Origin: Pseudofabraea citricarpa
Taxonomy: Eukaryota > Ascomycota > Leotiomycetes > Helotiales > Dermateaceae
Length of the DNA stretch: 64,000 nt
Direction: 5' to 3'
NCBI GenBank assembly: GCA_029641185.1
Contig: JAPWGK010000020.1
Location: forward strand, 496,001 to 560,000
In this document: in pieces, positions 11,517 through 24,185 of the stretch
Layout of the letters: each line of letters begins with the position of its first letter
Position numbering within the stretch: position 1 is the stretch's first letter
Notes under the pieces: model-generated
The model's database searches: none
The model's input: the letters and a program-made list of their open reading frames with translations, nothing else
Told to the model about the DNA's origin: nothing
Program-made: the position numbers and the translations under genes

Positions 11517-11822
11517 TTTTGCGACAGGTAGATTTTTGGGATGTTGTTGGGGGGAAACAAGCAGTTGAGGCAGGTGGCCGTCTTTTTGTACTTGGTAACA
11601 CGGGTGGCTTGTATCGTGCTTTGCTTCTGACCAAGTTTGAAAATGTTTGCGAGCGAACAGTTTCTTGCGACCGGTTTCGTCCGGTCGGACGAGTCCAGAG
11701 TGGCGGATGGACAGAAACCCCGAGTTGGTGTCGTATCACGTGCCACAGAACAATTTTTGTTACCAAGCATTTCAATAAGTGTGTAATTGTATTTCAGCTT
11801 GGTAAGACTATTTTAGTTGATT
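11517..11822. other. Intergenic region upstream of DUF1857 gene and downstream of alpha-glucosidase
   Basis: About 300 bp. Contains the presumed promoter of the DUF1857 gene (minus strand). Several GC-rich CGGTCGG-like words occur near 11684-11692. No gene seen. Confidence 0.4.
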
Positions 11823-14800
11823 CTAGCTCCATCGTAGAACCCAATCGTTACTCCAAGCTCCAGCGCTTGTTGCATTACTTAAGCCTTTCACATCAAGAAC
11901 TTTGCTTGCCTCATTCCAGCTCCATCCAGTCGTAAGTGGATTTCCATTCAATGTGACATTGTTGACAGAGTCACTGACGCCTAAAATTGTTACGTTCGCA
12001 AGAGGGTTCTCATCGATATATAATCCACGACCAGATGCAAATAAAGCTTTGTTGGTTAACGAAAACTGTACTTGTTTTAGCAAATCAGCATTTGAACGGA
12101 GTAAAGGGTGCTTACATCGACCCAGAGTGATGTTTTCGGCACCAAACTCTCACCGTCATCCACGTAGAGAACTCCATTTGCTGTACCCTCACTACTCAAA
12201 GCTGCAATCAATCCCCATGGGTTATTTCTGCATTCTTTTGTTGTCATGCCAGGCTCTTGTGTGGGCAGTACATTTCCACCTCTGATGTAGACTGGAATGT
12301 GGCCAAGGGGGGCATCGATTGTAATGTTCTCGCCGGGACCGACTGTAATAGCTGATTGGTTATACCAATCATACCAGACCTCACCAGAACCAACTCCAGG
12401 GAAAACCCCACCAACTGAGGTTGCACCCTGAGCAAGGACGGGGGTCACCATGATTGACCCACCGAGTAAAAACTGTAGATCGGCGCTTGCTAGCGACGGG
12501 TCATTTGGAAACTCCCAGGCCAGAGCTCGCATAACCGTGCTACCAGTTTGGTGCGCGAGATAGAAAGTGGTATACATATAAGGAAGAAGAAGATAACGAA
12601 TGTTGATCGCGGATTTGGTAGCCTCAATAACGGAAGCCCATCGGTATGGCTCTTGAGGAATGGCCGAGAGGACGTTGTGGTTTCTGTAAAAGGGAAAGAA
12701 GGCTGAAAGTTGCATCCATCGATTGCACAACTCTTCATCTGTATTACCATTAAAGCCACATGTGTCTACACCAAACATTGGAATGCCAAAGAGTGAGAAG
12801 GAAAGTGCCTGCGGAATAGAAAATAGCATGTATGCCCATAGACTCTATGTCTGGTTAGCGACTAGACAAACGTTTTTTTAGTGTCTACTCACAGCATTAT
12901 CACCTCCCCAGTGACCAGACCATTTTCCAGATCCCACAAAGGTCGAACGGCCAATGATGAATGGTCTCTTGGTAGGCCAAATATTGAGCAGGGCGTGATA
13001 TGTTGCATTTAAAATTTGGTGGCCAAATAAATTATGGTAATCGTATTCCACCGTGCCTCCGTGATGGGTTGCATTAGGGCTTACCGCATGTACGTCTAAT
13101 GCGCCTTGGACATGATCGATCACGTATGGCGGATAGACAATGCTTCTTACACCTGGAGTAGGTGTAGTTCTCAAATATGAGGTAGTGGTGGATGTAGCTG
13201 GTGCAGGGCCAGCCGCAGATGATGCTGAAGCTGCGGCACTGGCAGATGCAGCAGAAACACTGGAATATTCGGTGGCGTTGGTGTTGTTGAAACCTTCAGG
13301 ATATCCGTAAATGATGTTTCCCGGCTCGCCAGGGAGAGAAAAGGGCGGATGAACTGGATTCAAGGTGACATTTTTGCTTCCGCATGAACCCACACAAAAT
13401 GAAGAAACCTCGCTCATATCAATCCATATGCCATCGAATGCAACATCTTTGTACCAGGTTGATAGTTCACTCTTCCACCATTCAAATGCGCCACCACCGC
13501 CGAATAACGCGCCGATAAAGTCGGGGAATACTGTGTATCCGGGCCAAACGGCTCCAATGTACAAGCTTCCATCAGGATTCAACATAAAGCTATTTGTATC
13601 GTTGCCTCGGTTGAAGGTAGGATAAGCATCACTTTCATTAAGGGGATTGGGAATGTACACTGCTGAGTCCACGATCGGAATGAAGTGCTGACCATTTTTG
13701 TGAAGCTGGGAAAGAAATTTCGCTCCTTCCTCATAGCTGAACGTATTTTGATCGTTCTCAAAATCACGGTACTGATTCATGTAGTCGATGTCCGTCCAGA
13801 TATTTTCAAGTGGAATGCCAAATTTCGAAAACTCATCAACAACGTTCTGAAGATCTGACCAATTGGCATAGCCCCATCGGCATTGGTGGTATCCAAAGGT
13901 AAAGTATTGCTGCATAGCGGGCAAGCTAGCCGTACTTTTGAAATATGACTTTGAAACCTTGTCTTGAGTTGGACCAGCATAGAAGTAAAGATCTATGTTT
14001 CCCCCCAAGGTTCTCCAAGTGATATTTGAAGGTCGTAGAAGAACTTCTTGACCATGTGCATTGCGAAGATACACACCATGTGAGTATGACACATACTGGG
14101 CTGATAAATTCGTTGCATTTGGGGCGTATGTTAAGTCCCCAGTTGTTCCATCAATCTCGTAGTATCGAGTATCGAGATAGAATGGGTGGTCTCCGTATAT
14201 GTTCCTGTCAATTGGATCTCCAACATCTGCGGCATAGAGAGTCCGAGTAAAGTTGTTCCCCATGCGCAATCCATGAATAACTTCACCCAAACCATATATA
14301 TTGTAGTTTTCTGGTAGGACACTTTCAAACTCAATAAATTGGTTTTCAAACACCAGTTGCGTGCCATTGGTAGAGAATAGAACATCTCCAGTTGATTGGC
14401 GAATGACCGTAAAGGAGAAGGTTGGGTCGTTACTCCAATAAAATGCCAGATCATTGTCAAGAGTAGTAGCAGCGCCATCTTCATCAATGCTGGGCTTGTC
14501 GACAAGAACATCTGAAAGTTCATACCAGGAACTGTTGGTCGAATCCACATGTGTTGGAGTGATTTCAATATGAAGTCGATCGGATGATTGGTACTCGACT
14601 GTCAGATTTAGCGACTCGACGTCAGTTCCGTAAAGATTGCAGGCTGGCCCGGCCAGACTCAGATCGGCCGTCAGTCCATATGGTGTTCGTTTGACATTTG
14701 AAGCAGTGTACCCAGGGCAGACAGTTTGAGCATCGACGGCTTCTGGATCTTCGATATTAGGGATCAAAGGAACACTGCTGTCTGAATCTGCAGGAACAGT

Positions 14801-14932
14801 AAATATTGGCCGAGATGTTGTAGATGTGACAGCGAGAGAAGTTGTCGTCGTTGAGCCTTGAGCAACCGCAAAAGCGTAGAGCCATGCAGCTTGAGCCAAA
14901 ACCGAGAACAAGAAAGCTAGCTTGTAAGCCAT
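11823..14932 (-). CDS. Secreted alpha-glucosidase, GH31
   Basis: Three exons: 12893-14932, 12116-12844 and 11823-12065, encoding 1003 aa. The start is the ATG at 14932, which gives a clean signal peptide (KLAFLFSVLAQAAWLYAFAV). An earlier in-frame ATG at 15136 would add an unlikely hydrophobic leader. GH31 landmarks are an N-terminal beta-sandwich with YNIYGLGEVIHGL, the (beta/alpha)8 barrel with GYHQCRWGY and NIWTDIDYM, the nucleophile block DGIWIDMSEVSSF, the acid/base block HWGGDNA just before intron 1, then PMFGVDTCGF. An Ala/Ser/Pro-rich insert (about residues 590-640), common in fungal members, interrupts the barrel. It has many N-glycosylation sequons. It releases glucose from maltose and starch fragments outside the cell. 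Intron 2 joins LWVD to FSLTN. Confidence 0.95.
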
Positions 14933-16786
14933 GATTGTTGCTCTTGACTCTTTTGCGCGTGGTTGGTACAGTAGGGTTAATCTATATGTCCAGAAAACAC
15001 CACAAATCCACAGATACAATGGGACCAGCGGATGGAAGAAAATCTTTCGGGAGACTGACAACAATGCCGATTCCCAGAGTGGATGAAGAGAATCGACCCA
15101 AGATGAGGGCCATGATGCTGAAAATGTCCCCGCCATCTTTATACGAGTTTTCTTTCATCACCTCACTCCACAAGATTCCCCCGCCAATAACCCCGCAGTC
15201 AAGCTCTTTCTCGACTGGGATACAGCATTAGCTTGGTCAAGCTGTGGCTTGGTGGGTAAACAATGTGTCCAACTCCAGACGGGCCGAGTTGAAGGTTGGA
15301 AGCAAGAAGTAGGTAGTAGGCTGCAGAAAAGGGCCGACGACGATGCAGCTTTCACCTACTCGTCCAAATCAGTAAGGCCAATGGATCATGGCTTTTCTAG
15401 CCTCTGCTCATGAATGAGATGACATGGCGAAAACAAGCAATGGTGTTGCCGCTGGGTGTCTTAGCTCTGTGTTCCTACCCCGCGTTGAGACTTATTCAAC
15501 TGGATATCACCACACATCTCGCATGGGGAGATGGCACTTGCCCTGACCTGACCCCTCTTGGGGTGATGTCATGATGATTTTGATCGACAGGGCCAATGGA
15601 GAACGGCCGAAGAGGCACAGAGGTACATCGACACGATATGTGCATATTTTAGCATACAGCGAAAATAATAGCGAAGGAAAAGGCATGAAGCTGAGAATGC
15701 GGAAAGAGAGAGAAAGAGAAGGGGAAGAATATCCCAGACCACGTGTTTTTCATTCGCGTTAATCACGTGACAACAATGTGGAGATTTCCTCGCTGGATGT
15801 CCCAATGAAGATAGATCAGAGCAACTCCGGACAGCTCTCCAGCCTCCATTCGGCCATGCTCTCATGACTCGAAGTAGTGAGCATAGAGGGCGGAGACGAA
15901 GCAAGGTGCTGGCATCGTAAGTACCAGAGCTTCTCTGATTTTAGAGTGTGGTGTTCTGTGCTGACTGTCGCTGCAGTCATAATTATCATCTGCTTCGACG
16001 AAAAGACGAACTTCTGGGCTTCAGCGATGCCTGGCACAAGCGCCCGTACACACACGCAACAATTGCACAACACGCATCGCAGCATATGTGAAAGCGAAAC
16101 ACAATGGTGTACGGTACGAACGCAAGGCTAGAAGAATCATACCTGAGCGTGCCTCGAGGAATTCAGCGCTCGGAACAAATGGAGGGTGAGAATGTGGTAC
16201 AATGATGGCCCTACGCCCTTCTTGCTCTGCCGACAGCCTTAGGTTGAGTATATCTTCTGTTGAGGCGTTCTGGCTCCTTTGACTGCTTTTCTCTTGTTGT
16301 GTAGCTTATTTTCGCGGAGATGGATCGCCAATATGAAGATGACTCGTCGTGGCCGTCAAGTCACACTTCGGCCACGGCCAATATCATCAAGCTTGGCAAT
16401 TCCTGAACTGTTCACCAGATGGGAGGGGATATGGAGATGACAGCTTGACAAGATGTTGAAGAGACCGAGTTCTCTTGTGTGGCGGTGTTTTACCGCCTTA
16501 CTTGGCGAGCTTGGTTGGCTTGCTGGTCATAGCGACAACATCAGACAAAGATGAAACATTGGACATTCCTCAAATCCACTGACATTTGACTTGCCTCAAA
16601 TGTAAGCTTTTTCCCATGTTCTCTTCAAAACATCTCTTGTCGCACTATTCCCATGATCACCGCTACCAGAGTATGGTTAACTTAATGTTAACCTCTTTCA
16701 TCCAATATCACAAGTCGTGAGGGTCGCGTGGGATCTTATTTGACCTTCTTCTTTTCATCGTTTCTTGAACACCATCGAGATTCAAC
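14933..16786. other. Divergent intergenic region, alpha-glucosidase / SET gene
   Basis: About 1.85 kb. Short spurious ORFs only, including a purine-rich tract at 15700-15725. Presumably the promoters of both genes. No operator could be assigned with confidence. Confidence 0.5.
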
Positions 16787-18095
16787 ATGCGCTTCTCGGG
16801 ATCACGACTGTTACTATTTGTCGGTCTTTCACAAGCTGGCCAGGTCAGCATTGGTCTGAATTCCCTGGACAACGTTTGCAATATTGCGGAGAAAAATATT
16901 CTCCTATCGCATTCCCAGGCCATCCTTGAACACAACCGGGGGTTTTGCAGCCACGAGCATAAACAACCACAGTTGGATGATTACAGCCCATGGACACAAA
17001 AACCAAGATGTATGCCGAAAGATAGTACCAACGAAACATATTGTGTCTTCACCAATAACAACTTTGCGAGTGGTCGAGGCATCTCATTCTTCACTTCATC
17101 CACCATTGCAAAAAAGCTTGTTGACCTACCAGCCTTTGCCAATAACGTGCCAGATGGTATTAATGACTTCTCTGATCCACCATATGAAGTTAGGAATATT
17201 GCAGGCCGCGGTAATGGCCTTTTTGCAACCCGGACACTGTATCGGGGGGATCTGATTATGGCCGAGACTCCAGTTGGTATATATCAGAGTGATGCTTTTC
17301 CTATGGATTACGAACTGGATTATCGATATCTAAGTACAGCTTTTAAGAGACTGCCTGAGCAAACTCGGGCAAAGTTCATGTCAATGGCTGCTCATAATCA
17401 GGGGCATGACATTATGGAGCGAGTGAATACAAATTCATTTGCTGGAGATTTTGAGGGCGCTTCGCACTTCCTAGTTTATCCGCAGACTGCTGTAAGCTCG
17501 TATTCGTCTCTCGTGAATTAAGCTAATTGTTCCATAGCTTATGAATCATGATTGTCGGCCAAATTCAATGTATTACTATGATCCAGGGACTTTGATTCAT
17601 TCTACTCATGCTTCACGCACAATTCTCCCTGGCGAGGAGATCACCATTACATACATCAACATGATCCAAGCCAGGGAAATTCGACGAGAACACTTACATG
17701 ACCTTTGGGGTTTTTGGTGCGATTGTTCGCTTTGCTCTAAGTCAGATGACGATATAGCAATCTCAAACAACCGAATTCAGCGAATTATAGATCTTCACGA
17801 CGCACTGGCAGACTGGAGTTCCCAGTCACATGCTTCTCCAGCTATGGCCGAGAGATTGATCGCGCTTTATGAAGAGGAACATTTACATGCAGCGGAAGCA
17901 ACTGGCCATATTTTTGCTTCAATGGCTTATAACGCTGTTGGTAATGTGGGCAAAGCCAGACAGTTCGCAGCAAGAGCTTTAGACTCTGGAATGGTGAACA
18001 GGGGCGTTGGCGGAGGAAATAACGACGTTGAGGATATGAGAAAGATACTGAGCGACGCAAAATCGCATTGGACATACATGGCACGAAGTAGATAA
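16787..18095 (+). CDS. SET-domain protein with N-terminal signal-like segment
   Basis: Exons 16787-17491 and 17538-18095 (46-nt intron), 420 aa. Residues 1-25 look like a secretion signal (SRLLLFVGLSQAGQVSIG). The SET domain spans roughly residues 125-300: RGNGLFATRTLYRGDLIMAE at the start, and after the intron the hallmark NHDCRPN, then GEEITITYI. A post-SET-like cysteine motif (WCDCSLC) follows. It belongs to the SMYD/SET5-like SET proteins frequent in ascomycetes, which are lysine methyltransferases by family; the substrate is unknown. The C-terminal helical region (LYEEEHLHAAEATGHIFASM) is typical. Whether the N-terminus is really a secretion signal is open. Its stop lies only 17 bp from the convergent permease stop. 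Confidence 0.85.
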
Positions 18096-18112
18096 CCTTC
18101 GTGTTGTCTGCC

Positions 18113-19946
18113 TTAGTAGACATAAATAAAATCCTCGTTCTTCAAATCCGTCATATCAGCAAATGCGTTGTCTTCCTCCCGAGGGGTTACTTGTTGGCCA
18201 ACACCTTTACCCAAATTCTGCAAATCTGTCTTTCGCATCATGGATTCATCAAGAATATGAGCTGACTTTCCGATTGCCGAACGCATTCGACTATGGCGGA
18301 CATTGAGGAATTTCAGATAGAGTATGATAAATCTATAAGGTCAGTCGTGCTTTTGAACGAGGGAAAAGGTTGATTTACCCAACTAGAACCTCAACAAAAC
18401 AGAACATAGCAAGGTTTGATATCAAGCCAGTCCGGTAATATGGTTTGTCTTCCGCAGAATATAGAAGTGGCCCGATGATATTACCAGCACACATACCGAC
18501 AAATACCAAGGCCGTGGTGACCTTGCGTTTAGTATCGCCAGCAGTGTTTTGGATGTGCCACGAGTAAATTAGTGGGGTGATTCCAGCCAAGAACGAAGTC
18601 AGATAATATGCCAGGAGCAAAGGTCCCTTGCTATTTGGTCCACGAGGTAGTGCGAGAAGGATGGAGGCTCCAGCAATACAGGGTAGCGCCAAGATAGCGA
18701 TGACAATACCTTTACTCTTGATATGGGTTGCCAGCCAACCACCACAAAGAATGGCAATGATGTTCACGACACCGAAGGGGATATTGAAAAGAATTGTTTT
18801 GAATTGGTTGAAGCCGAATGATTGAACAATTAAAGGTCCAAATGTACCGATACCACCAGATGGGATACTAAGCTGGGTTAGTGGAGCTTCAGCAACAGGA
18901 GATTCAGACTCACGAGATGGCCATTACAAGAAAAAACCAACACCACGATTTGGGGTCCAGAAGTGCCTCAAATACATGATCCCACCGCCATTTTCGCGAT
19001 ACGATGCCCATTTGATTAGCTCGCAGACGCTCGATTGCAATATCGCGTTCACCTTCTTTCCAAAATTTGGCTTCCATGGGTGAGTCAGGAAAGAAGATGA
19101 AAGCAAAAACCGAGAAAACGAGAGTGAGGCCACCGCAGTAGAGGAATATGATCTATATTCATCAGTGAAATTCTAAAAATAAAAATCATTCTTACCTGAT
19201 ATGAAAACAGGCTGTCGGATTTAATATGCCCCAATCCATACGTACTCAAACTTCCAAACTGAATTTATTAGATTTGCAAGACATCGCAGCCAGAGGACGT
19301 ACCACAAAAGTTATACCATTCATCGCATTCCATGCGGAAGTCCTGTTCGTCTGCTCGCTACGACGCCACCACATTTGGGTAACAGCGACCAAAGAAGGGC
19401 CTAATCATGTTAATTTTGAATGCATACCTGTCTAAGAAAAGACTTACCAATCAAACTCTCAAAGCTACCCAACAAGAAGCGAGTAGCAAGAAGCGATTTG
19501 AAGTTCTTGCAAGCAGCCATACCACACATTGTTACTCCCCACAGAAATATCGCGGTTGAGATCAGCTTTCCCGTTGGAAGCTTCACTAGCAACAAAGCAC
19601 CCAGTGGTTGCATTACGAGTTGTGCGATGTATAGAATAGATCCTAGCCAGGAATATTGACGACCAACAAGCCCAGCATCTTTTTGAATGTTGAAGACCGA
19701 CGTATATGAGAGAGAGGATTTATCGAGCTGCTGAAGGAAGTACGCCCCAAGCATAAGCGGCAATACTCTTAAGTCGATCCTGCGCAAGACACGCTTTTCT
19801 TCTTCGACTGTGAAATAGACATTCGTATCGTGAGCAAGGATGTCGACTGGGTCTTCTTTTGCTAAATCTGAGTTGTTCTCAACATGAGTAGAGATGACAT
19901 CGGTAATATCCGCTGTCGGATGGGCTTCAGGTTTAGCAGAAGACAT
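18113..19946 (-). CDS. MFS permease, allantoate/Dal5 (anion:cation symporter) family
   Basis: Six exons: 19448-19946, 19303-19400, 19196-19258, 18914-19152, 18379-18867 and 18113-18332. Introns are 43-47 nt and in phase; 535 aa. It shows 12-TM organisation with a soluble N-terminus (about 60 aa). Family landmarks are RRIDLRVLPLM, AYFLQQLDKSSLSY, the TQMWWRRSEQTNRTSAW loop, YGLGHIKSD, ERLRANQMGI, the TAGDTKRKV loop with GNIIGPLLY, and the C-terminal TDLKNEDFIYVY. It is a plasma-membrane importer of organic anions; substrates of relatives are allantoate, ureidosuccinate, tartrate-like acids or nicotinate. The exact substrate cannot be read from sequence. It is transcribed divergently from the Gfo/Idh/MocA gene, which could act on the imported compound (inference). 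Confidence 0.92.
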
Positions 19947-20712
19947 TGTGAGAGAATTTTATCGAACTGATACTCGTCGATGGATAGCAGAAAAGGTAGC
20001 ATATGGAACTGAAGGAAATGTTGTTTACTTAAGTGCGTGCCCAGACTTACCATACCATTCGGTTGGGCCACAAGGCTTTCCAAAGTTGGCTGCTGCAAGA
20101 TGCAAATATTAGGATTTGCTCTCCTGGGTAAGCCTTCCTTCCAACTTACCATTTTCCGGATTCTTGAAAACATGGGGTATGGGGTCATTATTGCTGTCAG
20201 AGGGACAGCAACCCACATTTCCCCAAAGTCTCTATAATTTCACCAGGGGTCCTCGATAACAAATAGCTACATGAAGGCCGTGCAATGTTCAGTTCCGCTC
20301 TTCCCCGCATTCTAACATGCCAGACTGATCATTCCCAGAGCGATTTTGCTCGTTACGAGGCCTCGTAGGTCTTCGGTGCAGTTACAGGCGAACTTACTGC
20401 AAAGGTGGGATTGTATGGCATGATACTTTTGCTCTCGCATTCAATAATGCTGATTCTCGTGCTCTGGTTGCAGGATAAATTGATTTCTGGCTAAACTGAT
20501 AATGGATAAATGCGTTGTGGTCTTGGATGCAGATCCCCCAAGGGTGGGACAGATTGTGTGGGGTAAAATCCCACGTGAGGAGCTCTGGTATCACAACTTC
20601 ATGAAATTATTGTTCTCGACCCTTACATCTAGACCCCAAAGTTCGTATCTTGTGAGCTTTGAAACCCTCGATATTCGAGAGTCAGCAAATTATTGTTTCT
20701 ACGTCAAACACA
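19947..20712. other. Divergent intergenic region, permease / Gfo-Idh-MocA gene
   Basis: About 0.77 kb between starts at 19946 (minus) and 20713 (plus). Candidate shared promoter. No specific element recognised. Confidence 0.5.
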
Positions 20713-22134
20713 ATGAAGAGATACGCTCTTGTTGGTCTGGGGGGCCGGAGTGGATTTTATTACACGGCGCTTGCGAAGGACTTCAAATCTACCTCGGTCA
20801 TTGTTGGACTATGTGACACAAACCAAACGCGAATGGATGTTGCCAATGAACAATTGGTATCTCTCTCGTATCCTCCGGCACCTATCCTAACATACAAAGC
20901 TCAAGATTTCGATAAAATGATCACGGAAACAAAACCTGATGAGGTCATTATTACAACCATGGATCGTACGCATGACATTTATATCATTAGAGCCCTCGAG
21001 TTGGGCTGTAATGTAATCACGGAGAAACCGATGACGATTGATGAGGTGCGGTGCAAGGCTATTATCGACGCAGTCGAGAGAACTGGGAAGAAGGTGAGGG
21101 TAACCTTTAATTATCGATACGCACCACATAATACAAAGGTGTTCGAATTACTAGGTACGTCTATACGCTTTCATTATCTTCCTAGCATACAGAAATCCAA
21201 CTTGGCAAAGACCAATCCTCTCTCTAAATCACATATTTTTGGTATTTTTGAACAAAAATGAACCGAAAAGTTGACAAAATTAGGCGAGGGGGCAATCGGC
21301 AAAGTAAACTCCATTCATTTCGAATGGGCACTCAATACCAGTCATGGTGCTGACTATTTCCGTCGCTGGCACCGAGACAAGCGAAATGCTGGAGGGCTTT
21401 TGGTTCATAAATCCACCCACCATTTTGACCTGATCAACTTCTGGCTACGCTCACACCCAGTCTCCGTCGTCGCCCAAGGCGGACTCATGTTCTACGGTCG
21501 CGAAAATGCCGAGAAGCGCGGCGTCACGGACTTTTACACGCGTGCACATGGCAGTGAAGTTGCGAAGAAAGATCCGTTCGCACTGCATCTTGAGGAACAC
21601 GAGCAGCTGAGGAAATTGTACTTGGAAGCGGAGCACGAGGATGCTTATTACCGAGACCAGAGCGTTTTCGGAGACGGGATTAGCATCGAGGATACGATGG
21701 GGGTCTTGGTAAAGTATGCAAGTGGGACTATCTTGACCTACAGCTTGACAGCCTATGCGCCGTGGGAAGGCTTCAGGGCTGTTTTCAATGGAACGAAGGG
21801 GAGATTGGAATTAGATGTTGTTGAGATGAGTTATGTCAATAGCGGAGGCGAGCAAGGGGCTGAGGGTGCCCTCGAAAAATGTACAGTCACGTTGAGGCCT
21901 TTGTTCGAGAAGCCAAGGGAGATTGAGGTCGAAGGAGGACTTGGGGGCCATGGTGGAGGTGATCCCATCTTGCTGAATGATCTATTTGGCGAGACCGACG
22001 GTGAGGATCGGTTTGGAAGAGCTGCAGATCATATTGACGGAGCCAGGAGTATTCTGACTGGGATTGCAGCCAATAAGTCCCTGAGAACCGAAGGGGTGGT
22101 TTGGGTAAAAGATGTATTGGATTTAAAGGATTAG
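20713..22134 (+). CDS. Gfo/Idh/MocA family NAD(P)-dependent oxidoreductase
   Basis: Exons 20713-21154 and 21284-22134, with a 129-nt intron, long for this window; 430 aa. The N-terminal Rossmann fold has RYALVGLGGRSGFY and ends its cofactor block with the family EKP signature (NVITEKPM). Next come RVTFNYRYAPHN and the C-terminal alpha/beta domain with DYFRRWHRDKRNAGGLLVHK and HKSTHHFDLINFW, the usual catalytic Lys/His region. Members oxidise or reduce sugars, inositols or related polyols; the substrate is not predictable here. No signal peptide, so cytosolic. The start at 20713 begins directly with the dinucleotide-binding strand; an in-frame ATG at 20659 is possible but unnecessary. It pairs divergently with the Dal5-type permease. 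Confidence 0.9.
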
Positions 22135-22634
22135 ACAAGTTGTTAGTTGCATAAACAATGCATGGTGCATCTTCTAGTGCTCAAGTCATTTCAAGGCAGA
22201 TTAAAGACTAAATTAGAGAAACAGAAATCTATGTCATCGGAGTCATGCAGAGAAGCCTCTCAGCCCAAAAGTTGACTTTCTGTCGCTTGGCCACCAAATA
22301 ACAACCCCTTATAGAACAGTCAACCATGGCACGGGGAGATATACCTTGTCGAGTGTCTCGCCTCGCCATGAAGGTTTCTCGTATGCTGCACTAGCCTGAA
22401 GGTAACACAAAAACAAAAAGTATGGTTACTGGGTCGAGTTGGGCTTGAATGTATTGTACCCGGCCCTATTTACGTTACCAAGAGAGGTTACAGTACAAGC
22501 GTGTTACCAAGATAATGGAGAATGGGATGAACGATGAACGATGAACGACGGCTTTTAGGGACCCATGGTACCTGCATGCACACTGGTTGGTAAGCTGGGT
22601 TGTTTCAACGAGGGTGTGTACTCGGCAAGATGTC

Positions 22635-22658
22635 ATAAAAAGTACCTGTACTTTTTAT
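22635..22658. repeat. Near-perfect 24-bp palindrome
   Basis: Two 11-nt arms, ATAAAAAGTAC and GTACTTTTTAT, are separated by CT. It could form a small hairpin or be a protein-binding site; function unknown. Confidence 0.7.
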
Positions 22659-23318
22659 TATGATTACTAGTAGAGACCCGCCAATTCTAGCATACAATTA
22701 CCAGACCTGAGAGCTGGAAGCACCCAGATTCTTGGTTCAGACTTGTTGGTGGCGAATCGATGGAAAACTAGTGAGACATGTGATTATGCACGTGGAATAT
22801 TTGTTAGTCTCAAAAGTCAGAAAGAAGAGTTGAAAGTAACGGCACGAAAAAACGTGGGTACCTGTAGGTAGTTTGAGGCACCAAGAGATAGATACCTTGG
22901 TAGTCAGATTTACTTTCTGGGCATGCAAGAATAGCAGCGTTTTCACTGTCACAATTCTTGGCATGATAGCGAACAGTCAAACGGTCTGGCTTTAAGATTA
23001 TTTGTCTCTCTTCCATAGGTAAACCTTAAGATTTGCCCTGGTACGTATACACAGACAAACAGGAGTTCTCCAGCGGAGGGTGTCTTTCGTCCTCGTCCGG
23101 CCTTATTAGCTTCCGCTACAGTCGGAACCTGCTCGGGGACCGATACGGTGATCCATGTATCTCTCTGATTGGCGAGAATAGCTCGGCTGTTAGCGAGCAC
23201 CCCACAGGTATGGCCCTGGGCCAAGGGTGCAATGACGACGCATGTCAAAGCTTCAAGGGAATTATACTCCAAGTAAGCTTTGCGCGCATACCTCGTAGCA
23301 GGCCAAATAGAGGTTAAA

Positions 23319-23374
23319 TATACCCTAGTTCTTAGTCGTGCCGCTTTGATTAAGTTTACCGAGAACTAGGTATA
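23319..23374. repeat. Imperfect inverted repeat (14/13-nt arms, 29-nt loop)
   Basis: Left arm TATACCCTAGTTCT (23319-23332) and right arm AGAACTAGGTATA (23362-23374) are complementary apart from one bulged base. It may be a trace of an old mobile element. Confidence 0.6.
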
Positions 23375-24185
23375 GCCTCCTCTTATATTAATCATAGCCT
23401 TGGATATCTACGAGGCAAATAAAAGCGGCGAAGAAACACTAACGTTTGATAGGCTGACTACCCTAGAACCACCCCAGAACATGCTAGAACCTCTTTAACC
23501 TCTATTTCGCCGTAGAGGAGGTATTACTTCAGGGAACGCTAGGCGCGGGCCGATTTGCGAGCACATTCCAACCCCCAGACAATCTCTTATTTCTCTGCCA
23601 TCTTGCAGCGTTCATGCATCCATTTCCCACTTTCATCTTTGCGCCAGCTGTAGCCAATGCTTGTCCCGTGATAGCGCCGCCGCAGCCCTCCTATCTTAGC
23701 ACCGTTGTGACAATCTGCGGCACGATCCCTGGTCTCCTCGCCTGCTCGTCGAGAAATACTCTAATGCAACGGCCGCTTGGCCGGACATAATATTCCTGTA
23801 CATTCAGCGTGGCGGGTCACCTATGTGCTAAGTTTAAAGCTTGTGTGGACCACATGCATGCCGTTTGGTTTCAAAATCCCATGTGGACACGATAGACCTC
23901 TGCGTACTCGCAATACATATTCTCCTCCCCCCCGCTAAACAAACGTTATTCGATGGAGCCAGTGGATGTTGAAATGTAGAACGTGCTCGGTCTAAGGCCT
24001 TATCAGGGCTTCCAAGACTTCTCCGGATACCCTGACTTTCACAGAAGATCCAGTTTTAGCAAGCACAACCATTCCGGACTTTGAACTACACCCACTCAAA
24101 GTATGGCTAGAAGATATCCACTCGCACACCGAACAACGTTTACTTCGGGAGAGAGTTAAATTGGCGAAGATGTTCTCGAAGAACA

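Larger units (their letters stand above)
22135..24185. other. Long intergenic spacer with palindromes, no gene
   Basis: About 2 kb without a credible coding region. It holds a 24-bp palindrome at 22635-22658, an imperfect inverted repeat at 23319-23374, and scattered short AGGT/CTAGAACC-rich stretches at 23400-23540 that look like remnants of repetitive DNA. I could not match it to a transposon. Confidence 0.4.

Noticed and set aside
14026..14250. ORFs on the strand opposite to the alpha-glucosidase, protease and PKS exons
   Set aside because: They mirror codon structure of real exons, have no family features and no introns or promoters. They are antisense shadows.
12878..15136. Upstream ATG extending the alpha-glucosidase by 68 codons
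   Set aside because: The extension is compositionally odd and would bury the clear signal peptide that begins at the ATG at 14932.
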